This document shows positions 1 to 10,753 of a stretch of DNA of 64,000 nucleotides, piece after piece (position 1 is the stretch's first letter; each line of letters begins with the position of its first letter). Made by a program: the position numbers and the translations under genes. Origin of the DNA: Rhizobium sp. J15. GTDB lineage: Bacteria; Pseudomonadota; Alphaproteobacteria; Rhizobiales; Rhizobiaceae. The stretch is from NCBI RefSeq assembly GCF_002531825.1, contig NZ_NWSX01000005.1:117347-181346 (forward strand). Direction: 5' to 3'. The notes beneath the pieces were generated by a model that saw only the letters and a program-made list of their open reading frames with translations, made no database searches and was not told where the DNA came from.

Positions 1-72
1 CGGTCCGCGGAACTGGACCGGCGGCCCTATCTGACCGCGGGAGCGAGAAGCAAACCGTGATAGCCATGCCGC

Positions 73-101
73 TTGCCACTCCTCCGGCCGTGGCTTATAT
101 A
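73..101 (+). promoter_or_regulatory. possible promoter of the toxin-antitoxin pair
   Basis: A TTGCCA hexamer (73-78) is followed after 17 bases by TATATA (96-101), about 32 bases before the antitoxin start. The leader between them and the gene contains repeated TAGTCA/TAGTCAG words that could be antitoxin-binding sites. This is a consensus match read by eye, not a mapped start. Bases 1-20 form a short inverted repeat (CGGTCC/GGACCG) that may end an upstream gene outside the window. Confidence 0.35.
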
Positions 102-133
102 GTCATCATGGTTATTCTAGTCAGGAGTTGAGC

Positions 134-400
134 ATGCAGCCCTCGCGACAAGGCGATGAAAGCTGGACCGTCGCCAGCGCAAAGGCGAAGCTTTCCGAGG
201 TTATCGAACGCGCCCAATTCGCGCCGCAGACGATTACCCGGAATGGCAAGCCGAGCGTCGTCGTCGTCTCCGCCGAGGAATGGCAGCGCAAGACTGTGCG
301 CAAGGGTACGCTTGTCGAATTTCTGATGAGTTCGCCGCTGCGCGGCGCTGATCTGGATCTCGATCGTCAACGCGACGAACCGCGTGATCCCGAACTGTGA
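134..400 (+). CDS. Phd/YefM-type antitoxin
   Basis: An 88-residue protein of the Phd/YefM antitoxin family, which neutralises a partner toxin and represses its own promoter. The N-terminal half has the family pattern of a short strand-helix (WTVASAKAKLSEVIERA) followed by ITRNGKPSVVVVSAEEW, typical of the DNA-binding Phd fold. The ATG at 134 is chosen over the TTG at 128 because AGGAG (123-127) sits six bases before it. The stop overlaps the GTG start of the toxin gene (GTGA), so the two are translationally coupled. The charged C-terminal tail (from about residue 60) is the expected toxin-binding part. Confidence 0.85.
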   Translation: MQPSRQGDESWTVASAKAKLSEVIERAQFAPQTITRNGKPSVVVVSAEEWQRKTVRKGTLVEFLMSSPLRGADLDLDRQRDEPRDPEL

Positions 401-819
401 GGCTTCTGCTGGACACCAACGTCCTGTCGGAGGTGACGAAGCCGAACCCAGACATGCGCGTCTTGGCGTGGCTGGATCAGCTCGACGAGGATCGCTCCTT
501 CATCAGCATTGTGTCGATCGCGGAGATTCGGCGCGGTGTTGCCCTGCTGGACAACGGGCGGAAACGCGACGCGCTGGGCGAATGGCTTGCTCGGGACCTG
601 CCGCAACGCTTCGAGGGCCGCATCATCCCGGTGGACGAGCCGGTTGCCTTGTCCTGGGGCGATCTCATGGGCCGCGCGAAACGGAGCGGCCGCGGTCTGT
701 CGTCGATGGACGGCCTGATCGCTGCAACCGCAATTGCTTACGATCTCACCCTGGCTACCCGCAACACCAGAGATTTCGAGGGGTTCGGGATCGAGCTCGT
801 CGATCCCTGGACCGTGTAG
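397..819 (+). CDS. vapC: PIN-domain ribonuclease toxin, VapC family
   Basis: A 140-residue PIN-domain protein, normally an Mg-dependent RNase acting on tRNA or rRNA. The acidic residues of the PIN site are visible: D6 in LLLDTNVLSE, E43 in SIAEIRRG, and the later D of SSMDGLIAATA with the downstream D in ATRNTRDFEGFG. It starts at a GTG whose bases overlap the antitoxin stop. Together with the Phd-type gene it forms a type II toxin-antitoxin module, which fits a plasmid location near the replication genes if the replicon is circular. A Phd-type antitoxin with a VapC toxin is a mixed but common pairing. Confidence 0.9.
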   Translation: MRLLLDTNVLSEVTKPNPDMRVLAWLDQLDEDRSFISIVSIAEIRRGVALLDNGRKRDALGEWLARDLPQRFEGRIIPVDEPVALSWGDLMGRAKRSGRGLSSMDGLIAATAIAYDLTLATRNTRDFEGFGIELVDPWTV

Positions 820-843
820 TCCTGGAAGGCATGGTCACAACTT

Positions 844-1617
844 TCAATGCAGCCCGAACAGGTTGAGCAGTTCTTCCCGGTGCCGGACGAATTCCGGTGC
901 GCTGCGGTCGCGGGGACGCGGCAGATCGATGTCGATCAGGCGCGGCTCGCCTCCTTTTTCCCGCGGCAGGATCAGGATCCGGTCGGCGAGATAGATCGCC
1001 TCCTCGAGATCATGGGTGACGAGAATGGTCGTCACATCCTCATCCCGCCAGATCCGGGCGAGTTCCTGCTGCATGCCGATCTTGGTCATCGCATCGAGCG
1101 CGCCGAGCGGTTCGTCGAGCAGTAGGATCTCAGGCTGGACGGCAAGCGCCCGCGCGATGCCAACGCGCTGCGCCATGCCGCCGGACAACTGCCGGGGATA
1201 GGCCGCCTCGAATTGCTGCAGGCCGACGAGCTTGACGTAGTGACGCGCCCGCGCCCGCGCCTGCTCGCGGCTGAGACCTCTGGTTTCCAGCCCGAAGGCG
1301 ACGTTGTCGAGGACGTCAAGCCAGGGAAGAAGGCGTGGCTCCTGGAAGATGACGGCGCGTTCCGCGCCGACGCCGCGTATCGTCTTGCCGTCGACCTGTA
1401 CTTCGCCTGTATCCGATTCCTCTAGGCCGGCCAGGACCCGCAGCAAGGTCGTCTTGCCCGAACCGCTGGCGCCGACGATGGCGAGGCTTTCGCCGGAGCG
1501 GATGTGGAGGTTGATATCCCTAAGAACCTGCAGGCGGCTGCCGTTCAGCTTGTAGGATTTGGAGAGGTGACGGATCGTCACCTCTCCGCGGCGAATGTCC
1601 TGGGCGACGCTCATCAC
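844..1617 (-). CDS. ABC importer ATPase, sulfonate/nitrate/taurine type
   Basis: A 257-residue ATPase of the SsuB/TauB/NrtD group. Walker A is GASGSGKTT (about residues 49-57), signature LSGGMAQRVGIARAL, Walker B LLLDEPLGALD, and the H-loop VTHDLEEA. It is the last gene of the minus-strand set monooxygenase - permease - binding protein - ATPase, starting six bases after the binding-protein stop. It would energise uptake of the solute delivered by the neighbouring binding protein at the inner membrane. Substrate cannot be read from the ATPase itself. Confidence 0.92.
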   Translation of the reverse strand: MMSVAQDIRRGEVTIRHLSKSYKLNGSRLQVLRDINLHIRSGESLAIVGASGSGKTTLLRVLAGLEESDTGEVQVDGKTIRGVGAERAVIFQEPRLLPWLDVLDNVAFGLETRGLSREQARARARHYVKLVGLQQFEAAYPRQLSGGMAQRVGIARALAVQPEILLLDEPLGALDAMTKIGMQQELARIWRDEDVTTILVTHDLEEAIYLADRILILPREKGGEPRLIDIDLPRPRDRSAPEFVRHREELLNLFGLH

Positions 1618-1623
1618 GGTTCC

Positions 1624-2607
1624 TCAGTTGCTGGCCGGCTTGGTGTCGGCGTTAAAGAGAATGTCCTTGGCCGCCAGCTGACCCTGCTTCAGCTTGCCTT
1701 CGCGAACCAGGACGTCGATCCAGAACTGGATGTCGCGCTCGACAGGCAGGCCGCCGGCGCGCACGCCGTAGCCGCGGAAATACTGGGCGATATCAGGGTT
1801 CTCACCGCGTTCGGCCAGAGCTTTGGCGAGGATTTTCTTGGTTTCCTCAGGATGTTCGCGGGCATAATCGAGGGCGCGGGCCGACTGCTCGACGAAGATC
1901 TTCGCGGCCTCGGGGTGCTGCTGAATGAAGTCACGGCGCAGGACCACGAAGCCGCCGGCGATGTCGCCGAGCACGTCGGTATCGTCGAAGACCGCACGCA
2001 GGCCGCCGTTCTTCAGCGCTGCACCCTCGAAGGTCGTCTGCCAGTAGCCGAAGGCGGCGATATCGACCTGCTTGGAGCGCAATACCTGCTCGAGCTGCGG
2101 ACCGGGAACGACGACCTGGTTGGCGGAGTCGCTCGGAAGGTCGACGGAATGCAGGGCTTCGCGGATGGTGTAATCGAGATGGGCGCCGAGCGTGTTGACC
2201 GCGATGCTCTTGCCGGCAATGTCCTTGATGCTTTTGATCGGGCTGTCCTCCAGCACGTAGAAGGTCGACTGCACCTCGTCATTGATGCCGTTCGAGGGAT
2301 AGGCGGCGACGAAATCATTGCCGCCGATGATCGAATTCAGCACGGCTGATGTGGCGGCGCTGCCGATCTCGACGTCGCCGGATGCGAGAGCGATGAGAGA
2401 GGCCGGGCCGCCCTGGGCATAGCCGACATTCTCAAACGTGATGCCGGTGTCTTTGAAATAGCCGAGCGCGTCGGCGAGTTCATGGGCGGCAAGACCGCCC
2501 TGGCTCGCGAGGTAGCGCAGCTTCACTGCGTCGGCGGCTGCGGCCGGCGTGGCAAGACCGAGCGCAATCACGGCCGGCAGGAGAAGATTACGGGGGTGGA
2601 AGGTCAT
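1624..2607 (-). CDS. periplasmic binding protein, sulfonate/nitrate type
   Basis: A 327-residue SsuA/NrtA-like (type II fold) binding protein. The ATG at 2607 is preferred to the upstream in-frame start because it has an AAGGA site and gives a clean Sec signal peptide (residues 1 to about 25, ending APAAAADA-like ATPAAAA). The start of the mature protein, KLRYLASQGG, and the GDVEIGSAATSAVLN stretch are typical of binding proteins for sulfonates and related small anions. It lies between the permease and ATPase genes. The neighbouring FMN monooxygenase points to an organosulfur or similar compound rather than nitrate. Confidence 0.85.
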   Translation of the reverse strand: MTFHPRNLLLPAVIALGLATPAAAADAVKLRYLASQGGLAAHELADALGYFKDTGITFENVGYAQGGPASLIALASGDVEIGSAATSAVLNSIIGGNDFVAAYPSNGINDEVQSTFYVLEDSPIKSIKDIAGKSIAVNTLGAHLDYTIREALHSVDLPSDSANQVVVPGPQLEQVLRSKQVDIAAFGYWQTTFEGAALKNGGLRAVFDDTDVLGDIAGGFVVLRRDFIQQHPEAAKIFVEQSARALDYAREHPEETKKILAKALAERGENPDIAQYFRGYGVRAGGLPVERDIQFWIDVLVREGKLKQGQLAAKDILFNADTKPASN

Positions 2608-2644
2608 GGGATGTCCTTTCGGAAGAGAGAATTGGTGGAAGCGG

Positions 2645-3496
2645 TCAGGCGCTCGGCTGAGACCAGCGGCAGAGACGGCGCTGCAGGAGAACCAGCAGGG
2701 CATTGGCGGCAAGGCCAAGAAAGGCGAGAAGAAGGATCGCCGCAAACATCAGCGGGATCTGGAAATTGTACTGGGCGTTCATGACCTGGAAGCCGATGCC
2801 CTTGTTGGCGCCGATCATCTCGGCGGCGATCAGCAGCAGAAGCGCGGTTGTGGCCGAGAGACGCAGGCCGACGAAGATCGCAGGCACCGAGGCCGGCAGG
2901 ATGACGCGGCGGAAGACGGTGAGCGGTCCGGCGCCGTAGGTCCGCGCCATCTCGATGAGCTTCTTGTCCACTTCCTTGACGCCGCCGATCGTGGCGAGCA
3001 GCACCGGAAACAGCGTCGCCCAGAAGATGACGAAGATTTTGGACGTTTCACCGAGACCGAGCAGCAGGATGAAGACCGGATAGAGCGCCAGCGCCGAGGT
3101 CTGGCGGAAGAGCTGCAGGATCGGGTCGAGCGCCTGCTCGACCGCACGAAACTGGCCCATGAACAGGCCGAGCGGAATGCCGACCACGACGGCAAAGGCA
3201 AAGGCTGTTCCCGATCGCTGCAGGCTGACGGCGATGTCATCGAGCAGCGCGCCGTTGGCGAGGTTGGTCCAAAGAGCCGACAGGATCACGTTCAAGGGCG
3301 GAAAGACGGCGGGATTGACCCAGCCCCTGGTGCTCGACACCTGCCAGAGCACGAGAAAGGCGATGAGCAGGCCGTAGCGCGGCAAAAGCGATGCGAGCAC
3401 GCCGCGCACATGCGACGCGAAAGTGGGCGTATTGCTTTCGCCGCTCTTCAGGCGGCCGAAGCTTCTCGGGAGAGTCTGGTTGATTTCATAAGTCAT
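2645..3496 (-). CDS. ABC importer permease, SsuC/TauC type
   Basis: A 283-residue inner-membrane permease of the binding-protein-dependent family, with about six hydrophobic segments and the EAA-loop region EMARTYGAGPLTVFRRVILPASVPAIFVGLRLS that docks the ATPase. The ATG at 3496 is preceded by GAGGAG seven bases upstream; a longer in-frame opening lacks such a site. It sits ten bases after the monooxygenase gene and before the binding protein, so it is co-transcribed with them. Confidence 0.9.
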   Translation of the reverse strand: MTYEINQTLPRSFGRLKSGESNTPTFASHVRGVLASLLPRYGLLIAFLVLWQVSSTRGWVNPAVFPPLNVILSALWTNLANGALLDDIAVSLQRSGTAFAFAVVVGIPLGLFMGQFRAVEQALDPILQLFRQTSALALYPVFILLLGLGETSKIFVIFWATLFPVLLATIGGVKEVDKKLIEMARTYGAGPLTVFRRVILPASVPAIFVGLRLSATTALLLLIAAEMIGANKGIGFQVMNAQYNFQIPLMFAAILLLAFLGLAANALLVLLQRRLCRWSQPSA

Positions 3497-3506
3497 AGAT
3501 CGCTCC

Positions 3507-4859
3507 TCACTCTGCTGCCTGGAGGGCTGCGCGCCCCGCAGCCCATCGATTGGTCGGGAAAGGCAGGCCGAGGTTTTCCCGTAGCGTCTTGCCTTCATAG
3601 GCAGTTCGGAACAGGCCGCGGCGCTGGAGTTCCGGAATGACTAGATCGACGAAATCGTCGAGTGCCGTCGGAAGCCACGGCGGCAGAATGTTGAAGCCGT
3701 CGGCCGCTTCGTTTTCGAACCATGTCTGCAGCGTATCGGCGATCTGCTCGGCCGTTCCGACGATGGTGAAATGACCGCGGGCGGAAGCGATCCACTGATA
3801 GAGCTGGCGGATGGTGAAGTTGTTCTCGTCGGCGATCTGGCGGATCAGCGCCTGGCGGCTCTTCATGCCCTCTGTCGGCGGCGCAGGCGGAAGCGGCCCA
3901 TCGAGATCGTAACCATGCAGGTCGAGCGTGCCGCCGGTCAGGCCGTTGAGAAGACCGATCCCGTCTTCCTCAAGGATGAGCGAGGTCAGACGGTCGTATT
4001 TCTCCCGCGCCTCGGCTTCGGTCCTGCCGACGAAGGCGGAGACGCCGGGCATGACGAGGATGTGATCGGGATTGCGGCCGAGACCGCGGGCGCGCGCCTT
4101 GATGTCCCGATAGAATTCCTGGGCGGTTTCGATGTGCTGATGGGCGGTGAAGATGACCTCGGCCGTCGCCGCGGCAAGCCCGCGTCCGTCTTCGGACTGT
4201 CCGGCCTGCACGATGACGGGATGGCCCTGCGGTGAACGTGAGACATTGAGCGGACCGCGCACGCTGAAATGCTCGCCGCGATGGTCGGTATCGTGCAGCT
4301 TCGCGGGGTCGAAGAAGACGCCGCTCTCCTTGTCGCGGATGAACGCGTCGTCCTCGAAGCTCTCCCAGAGTTTGCGGACGACGTCGACATGCTCGGCGGC
4401 GCGGCGATAACGCTCGGCATGCGGCAGCTGCGTTTCGCGGTTGAAGTTTTGCGCGGTGAGGTCGCCCGTCGTGGTCACGACGTTCCAGCCGGCGCGGCCT
4501 TGGGAGATCAGATCCAGCGAGGCGAACTTGCGGGCGGTGGTGTAGGGCTCCTCATAAGTGGTCGAGGACGTGGCGATAAAGCCGAGATGGGTTGTCAGAG
4601 GCGCCAGCGCGGAAAACAGCGTCACCGGTTCGAAGCCGGCCACCCGGGCATTGCCGCCTTCGCGCGCTCCGCCGAAACCGATAGCCAGGCCGTCGGCCAG
4701 GAAATAGGCGTCGAAGAGCCCGCGCTCGGCCGTCAAAGCGAGCTGCTTGTGGAACGCGAAACTGGTCGCGCCATCGACCGGCTGGTCGGGATGCCGCCAG
4801 GATGCAACATGCTGTCCGCCACCGGGCAGAAATGCCCCAAGCCTGATTTTCCGTGTCAT
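3507..4859 (-). CDS. FMN-dependent LLM-class monooxygenase (NtaA/SnaA/DszA family)
   Basis: A 450-residue luciferase-like monooxygenase of the NtaA/SnaA/SoxA/DszA subfamily, which use FMNH2 and O2 to oxidise aminopolycarboxylates, sulfones or sulfonates. The opening KIRLGAFLPGGGQHVASWRHP and GWNVVTT, HPVIVQAGQSEDG motifs are characteristic. It heads the ABC operon, so the imported compound is probably its substrate. No flavin reductase gene is present in the operon, so reduced FMN must come from elsewhere. Start chosen at the ATG with AGGA seven bases upstream. Exact substrate unknown. Confidence 0.85.
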   Translation of the reverse strand: MTRKIRLGAFLPGGGQHVASWRHPDQPVDGATSFAFHKQLALTAERGLFDAYFLADGLAIGFGGAREGGNARVAGFEPVTLFSALAPLTTHLGFIATSSTTYEEPYTTARKFASLDLISQGRAGWNVVTTTGDLTAQNFNRETQLPHAERYRRAAEHVDVVRKLWESFEDDAFIRDKESGVFFDPAKLHDTDHRGEHFSVRGPLNVSRSPQGHPVIVQAGQSEDGRGLAAATAEVIFTAHQHIETAQEFYRDIKARARGLGRNPDHILVMPGVSAFVGRTEAEAREKYDRLTSLILEEDGIGLLNGLTGGTLDLHGYDLDGPLPPAPPTEGMKSRQALIRQIADENNFTIRQLYQWIASARGHFTIVGTAEQIADTLQTWFENEAADGFNILPPWLPTALDDFVDLVIPELQRRGLFRTAYEGKTLRENLGLPFPTNRWAAGRAALQAAE

Positions 4860-5219
4860 TTCGCGTCCTATCCGTTTGCCGCCGAGAGCCCGGCCTTGCC
4901 CAAGGCCAAGGTGCAGTTATCGGCTGTCGGAAAGTTAAGATACGTTCTCCATAAAATTTATAGAGAAACTTCATTCCGTAGTTTGGGAGGAAGAGTGAAT
5001 AGATTTTCGGGATTGGCGCGAAACCGGAAATCAACGGCCGGAGAGGCATCAGGAGATATATCGTCCTGCGGCAGGTATTCCGGCTAGGACAAGCAGCCGC
5101 AAGTCCGGCAAAGCGCCGGGCGGAGGTGATACGGGTTTAACAGGGCATGCAGCTGAATGCCGGCCTAAGCGTGAATGTCGGTACCATCAGAATGCCGATA
5201 CCGAGCTCTGCTCGGTGGA
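4860..5219. other. intergenic region upstream of the monooxygenase operon
   Basis: This 360-base stretch separates the monooxygenase start (minus strand) from the end of the IclR gene. An AT-rich patch at about 4930-4985 (TATAAATTTTATGG on the minus strand) is the likeliest promoter position for the monooxygenase operon. No convincing coding frame, RNA gene or repeat was seen. Confidence 0.4.
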
Positions 5220-6005
5220 TCAGCCACGCTTCGGCCGCGCCGGCGCATGGTCGAGACCCGCGGCGGCTTTCTTCAGGCAGTCCAGGTAGCGGTCGCGGTT
5301 GGCGATGCCGTCGTCGCGGGGGGTGACGAGGCAGAGCGTGGCGGCGGCATGGCCTTCCTCGTCCCTGACCGGTACGGCAAAACAGTGCGTGAAGCTGTCG
5401 ACGATACTGTTGAAGGTGAAGAGACCTTCGCGCTCGGCCTGACGCACCTCGGCGATGAAGGTCTGCGGGTCGAGCCATTCGCCGCTCGGCAGGCGGAAAT
5501 CCTGCGGCGGAATGAAGTTCAGGATTTCCTCATCCGACAGATGCGCGACGAGCAGACGGCCCGACGCCGTCCACGGAATCGGCACCGACTGGCCGATATC
5601 CGTCGAAATGCGGAACGGCCGCGCGCCCTCGCGCATGCGCACGACAGTATATTTGTTCCCGTCGAGCATGCAGAACTGCGCGGTCTCCCGCGTCTCGTCG
5701 GCAAGCTGTTCCAGCGCCGCTTCGCATTCGCGGGTGAAATCGAAGTGGTTCTCGTAGGCGGCGCCGAGGAAATAGAGCTTGCGGCCCAGATAGACGCGGC
5801 CCTCGCCGCCGGTGAATTCGAGAATGCCGTTGCTCAAGAGCAGGTTGACGAGCTCATAGACCGACGAACGCGGCGCACCGATCTGCGCGGCAATTTCATT
5901 CGGCTTCAGGGCCTGCCGCTTCTGGCGCAGGAAATCGAGGATCTCGAAGGCGCGGTCGAGCCCGCGGGCGCGCTTGCCGACTGCTTCGTCCTGAATTGCG
6001 TCCAT
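5220..6005 (-). CDS. IclR-family transcriptional regulator
   Basis: A 261-residue IclR-type regulator: winged helix in the first 80 residues (ALKPNEIAAQIGAPRSSVYELVNLLLSNGILEF) and a GAF-like effector domain behind it (TAQFCMLDGNKYTVVRM, SVPIPWTASGRLLVAHLS). It is divergent from the sugar-type ABC/PLP enzyme operon starting at 6244, so it very likely controls that operon and binds in the 238-base gap. The start at 6005 matches the usual length; an in-frame extension to 6116 has no clear ribosome site. Effector unknown. Confidence 0.85.
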   Translation of the reverse strand: MDAIQDEAVGKRARGLDRAFEILDFLRQKRQALKPNEIAAQIGAPRSSVYELVNLLLSNGILEFTGGEGRVYLGRKLYFLGAAYENHFDFTRECEAALEQLADETRETAQFCMLDGNKYTVVRMREGARPFRISTDIGQSVPIPWTASGRLLVAHLSDEEILNFIPPQDFRLPSGEWLDPQTFIAEVRQAEREGLFTFNSIVDSFTHCFAVPVRDEEGHAAATLCLVTPRDDGIANRDRYLDCLKKAAAGLDHAPARPKRG

Positions 6006-6243
6006 TGCTGTCAATCCCGTTCCTGTTGGGCCCTGTTCCTGTCCGGCCAAGCTTTTCAAACCCTCTGCCGCATCTGTCAACCGATCCCGTCTTCCCGGCG
6101 AACGAAATTTTTTCACCCCTCTTGCGAGGCGGAAAAATCGGCATAAGATCAGCGCGTCCGGTATTTAGATCATATGTACATTATATTGGACAATTGGGAG
6201 ATGGCAAGCCGTCAGCGCTGCCGCATAGAAAAAGGGGATCGAC
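6006..6243. promoter_or_regulatory. divergent control region IclR gene / ABC-PLP operon
   Basis: The gap between the IclR gene and the operon is AT-rich near 6160-6195 and holds a GTCC (6156-6159) and an inverted TGGAC (6187-6191), with TATATT at 6182-6187 as a possible minus-ten box of the operon. GTCCA words recur in front of the TIM-barrel gene at the far end of the locus (15622-15658). These may be IclR half-sites; this is an inference from word sharing only. Confidence 0.35.
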
Positions 6244-7317
6244 ATGAAGAATCTTGAAAACAGCATTTCCGCCTCGTTACGCCGCCGCCTTCTGGCGGGC
6301 GCTGCCGCCGCTGCGGCCCTGCTCGCCTTTTCGGCCGGCACGGCATCGGCCGCCGCCAATTGCATCAAGGGTGACAGGAAAGCGCCCTACACGATCGGCT
6401 GGGCGAACATCTATTCGGTGCCGACCTGGATGAAGCAGACCGAAGGCACCATCACCGCCGAGGTGGAGGAGCTGAAGAAGGCCGGCCTGGTGAAGGATCT
6501 GATGATCACCGACGCGCAGGGCAACGCCCAGACGCAGATCCAGCATATCCAGTCGATGATCGACGCCAATGTCGACGCCATCGTCGTCATCGCCGGCTCC
6601 TCCAACGCGCTCGACCGCGTCATTTCAGATGCCTGCGACAAGGGCATCGCGGTCGTGAACTTCGACAGCCTCGTCAATACCGACAAGGTAACGGCGAAGA
6701 TCAACACCGATTCCAACGAATGGGGCGCGACCGCCGCGAAGTGGATGGTCAGCCAGCTCGGCGGCAAGGGCAAGATCATCATCATGAACGGCCCGGCCGG
6801 CATCTCGGTCAGCGATGATCGCCGCAAGGGCGCACAGCCGGTGCTCGACGCCAATCCGGGCCTGCAGGTCATCACCGAGACGAACACGGAATATAACGTC
6901 GCACCGGCACAGGAGGCGATGACCAGCCTGCTCTTCGCCAATCCCGAAATCGATGGCGTGCTGTCGCTCGGCGGCGCGCTGTCGGCCGGCTCCGTCCTCG
7001 CCTTCGAGCGCCAGGGCCGCGACCAGGTGCCGACGACGGGCGAAAATGCCCGGCAGTTCCTGGAGCTGTGGAAAGAGAAGGGCCTGAAGGGCTGGGCGAC
7101 CATGCAGCCCAACTGGCTGGGCGCGCTTTCCGTCTATACCGCCGTGCAGGCGCTGCAGGGCAAGGATGTCCCCGCCTTCGTCAAGGTGCCGTTGCCCGTC
7201 ATCGACGACAGCACCATCGGCAGCTATCTCGCCCGCGCCGACAAGTTCCCGGCCGACGGCTATATCTACTCGGATTACGACAAGGCGCTCTTCGACAAGC
7301 TGCTTGCCACCAAGTAA
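6244..7317 (+). CDS. ribose-type ABC binding protein
   Basis: A 357-residue periplasmic binding protein of the RbsB/type I family with a long Sec signal peptide (RRRLLAGAAAAAALLAFSAGTASAA). The body shows the family pattern: QIQHIQSMIDANVDAIVVIAGSSNALD, and KIIIMNGPAGISVSDDR. It is the first gene of a tightly packed operon (importer, amidohydrolase, PLP enzyme, RidA, deacylase). The family binds sugars, but also polyols, AI-2 and modified sugars, so the sugar label should be read broadly. AAGGGG precedes the ATG. Confidence 0.88.
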   Translation: MKNLENSISASLRRRLLAGAAAAAALLAFSAGTASAAANCIKGDRKAPYTIGWANIYSVPTWMKQTEGTITAEVEELKKAGLVKDLMITDAQGNAQTQIQHIQSMIDANVDAIVVIAGSSNALDRVISDACDKGIAVVNFDSLVNTDKVTAKINTDSNEWGATAAKWMVSQLGGKGKIIIMNGPAGISVSDDRRKGAQPVLDANPGLQVITETNTEYNVAPAQEAMTSLLFANPEIDGVLSLGGALSAGSVLAFERQGRDQVPTTGENARQFLELWKEKGLKGWATMQPNWLGALSVYTAVQALQGKDVPAFVKVPLPVIDDSTIGSYLARADKFPADGYIYSDYDKALFDKLLATK

Positions 7318-7338
7318 TCCGGATTGAGGGATGCCGTC

Positions 7339-8849
<1,511 letters not shown>

Positions 8850-8853
<4 letters not shown>

Positions 8854-9815
8854 GCACGATTTCGTCTTCCGGCCGGCTCTACGGCTCGATCCAGCTTCGC
8901 CGCAACCACGGCCTCGGCGGCCTCTACCTCGTCGTCGCGGCTTTTCTTATCCTCTATGCCGTGCTCTTTCCCGGCATCCTTTCGATCGGCGGCTTTTCCA
9001 AGTTCACGCAGAACTGGTTTCCGCTCGCGCTCGTCACCATGGCGCAGGCGCTGCTGATGCTGAACGGCGGCATCACGCTGGCGATCGGTCCGCTCGTCAG
9101 TCTCGGCGCGGTGATCGCCGCGACGACCATGGAAGGGGCGCTCGGCGTGGCTGGCGGCATTCTGGCGGTTGCTGCCGCCGGTCTTGCGATCGGTGCCATG
9201 ATCGGCGTCATCGTCACGCATCTGAGATTGCCGGCGATCATCGTCACGCTGGCCGGTTCCTTCATCATCAGCGGCGTCGCGCTCATCCTGCTGCCGCGAC
9301 CGGGCGGGGCCATTCCCGATTGGCTGTCGACCACGCTCGCCGGCCACACGCCCGTCGCCTTTCTGCTGCTTGTCGTGATCCTGGCGCTCTGGAAAGCCTT
9401 TCTGGCCACGCCGCTCGGCCTCGGCATCTATGCGGCCGGCGACAATCCGGTCGGCGCGTTCCGCTCCGGTGTGCCGGTCGAGCGGGTGAAGGTCGCAGCC
9501 TTCGCGCTCTCCGGCCTTCTCGCGGCGCTGACCGGTCTCTTCGTCGCCGCGCAGACCGGCTCGGGCGACCCTGTCATCGGCACGCCTTTCACGCTGAACT
9601 CGATCGCCGCCGCCGTGCTCGGCGGTGTCGGCTTTCTCGGCGGCAAGGGCACGATGCGCGGCGCGATCTGCGGCAGCCTGCTGCTTTCGGTCATGATCAA
9701 CGTCATGTTCTTCCTGGGCTTCCCGCCGGTTGCGCAATATGTCGCGCAAGGGTTGATCATCGTCGGCGCGGTCGCCGTTCCGGAACTTCTCGCACAGTGG
9801 AGGGCAAGGCGATGA
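8850..9815 (+). CDS. ribose-type ABC permease 1
   Basis: A 321-residue RbsC-type permease with eight to ten hydrophobic segments and the conserved end motif LNSIAAAVLGGVGFLGGKGTMRGAI. It overlaps the ATPase gene by four bases and the second permease by four bases (ATGA junctions), so expression is coupled. It pairs with the next gene as a heterodimeric membrane channel. Confidence 0.92.
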
Positions 9816-10753
9816 ACATCGTCAGATCCGCGTTCCGCAATCCGCCGCTTCTGACCTTCCTTCTGGTCGCGCTCGTCTGGATCGTCGCAAGCTTCACGCT
9901 GCGCGGTTTCGGCGCTTACGGCCACCTGCGCTACCTGCTGGAACTCGCCGCGGTCATCGGCATCGTCGCTGCCGGCCAGACGCTCGTCATCCTGATGGGT
10001 GGCATCGACCTTTCCGTCGGTGCGGTCATCACAGTCACGGCGATCCTGCTGCCGCTGATTTCGCCCGCATGGGACCCGACCGGCCTCACCGGCATCGCGG
10101 CGGCCCTTGCCATCGCCACCGGCATCGGGTTCCTGAACGGTGCGGGGGCCGCCTATCTCCGCGTCCCGCCGATCATCATGACGCTCGCCATGGCGACCTT
10201 CCTGCAGGGCCTGCTCGTCATCGTCGCCGGCGGCAGCGCGGTCACCGTCAGCAATCCGGCGGTCATTCTGCTCGGACAGTCGCGGCCGCTCGGCATCCCG
10301 GCCGGCATCATCCTCTGGCTCGTCGTCTCGGCCGTCGTCCTGCTGCTCGTCCACCGCATGCCGATTGGCGCGCGCTTCCTGGCGCTCGGCGCGAACCCGC
10401 TCGCCGCCCGGCTTTCCGGCGTCAGCGTCACGCGCAACACGCTGATCGTCCATACGCTGTCCGGCTTTTTTGCCGGGCTTACCGGCATTCTCGTGCTGGG
10501 GATGAACCGGCAAGGTTATGTCGGCATCGGCGACCCCTATCTGCTGACGTCGATTGCCGCCGTCGTGCTCGGCGGCACCTCGATCCTCGGCGGTCGCGGC
10601 ACCTATGCCGGAACCATCCCGGGGGCGATCCTGCTCGTGACGACGACGGCGCTGATCACCGTCGTCAACGCCTCGCCTGGCTGGCGGTCGATCATGTTCG
10701 GCACGCTGATCCTTGCGCTCCTGCTCGTATCCGGCCGCGAGGCGCGAAGATGA
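9812..10753 (+). CDS. ribose-type ABC permease 2
   Basis: A 313-residue RbsC-type permease. The motif GQTLVILMGGIDLSVGAVI and the LLTSIAAVVLGGTSILGGRGTYAGTIPGA region place it in the family. The start at 9812 shares bases with the stop of the previous gene; an apparent long upstream extension in the same frame is out-of-phase reading of permease 1. Its stop overlaps the start of the amidohydrolase. Confidence 0.92.
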   Translation: MNIVRSAFRNPPLLTFLLVALVWIVASFTLRGFGAYGHLRYLLELAAVIGIVAAGQTLVILMGGIDLSVGAVITVTAILLPLISPAWDPTGLTGIAAALAIATGIGFLNGAGAAYLRVPPIIMTLAMATFLQGLLVIVAGGSAVTVSNPAVILLGQSRPLGIPAGIILWLVVSAVVLLLVHRMPIGARFLALGANPLAARLSGVSVTRNTLIVHTLSGFFAGLTGILVLGMNRQGYVGIGDPYLLTSIAAVVLGGTSILGGRGTYAGTIPGAILLVTTTALITVVNASPGWRSIMFGTLILALLLVSGREARR

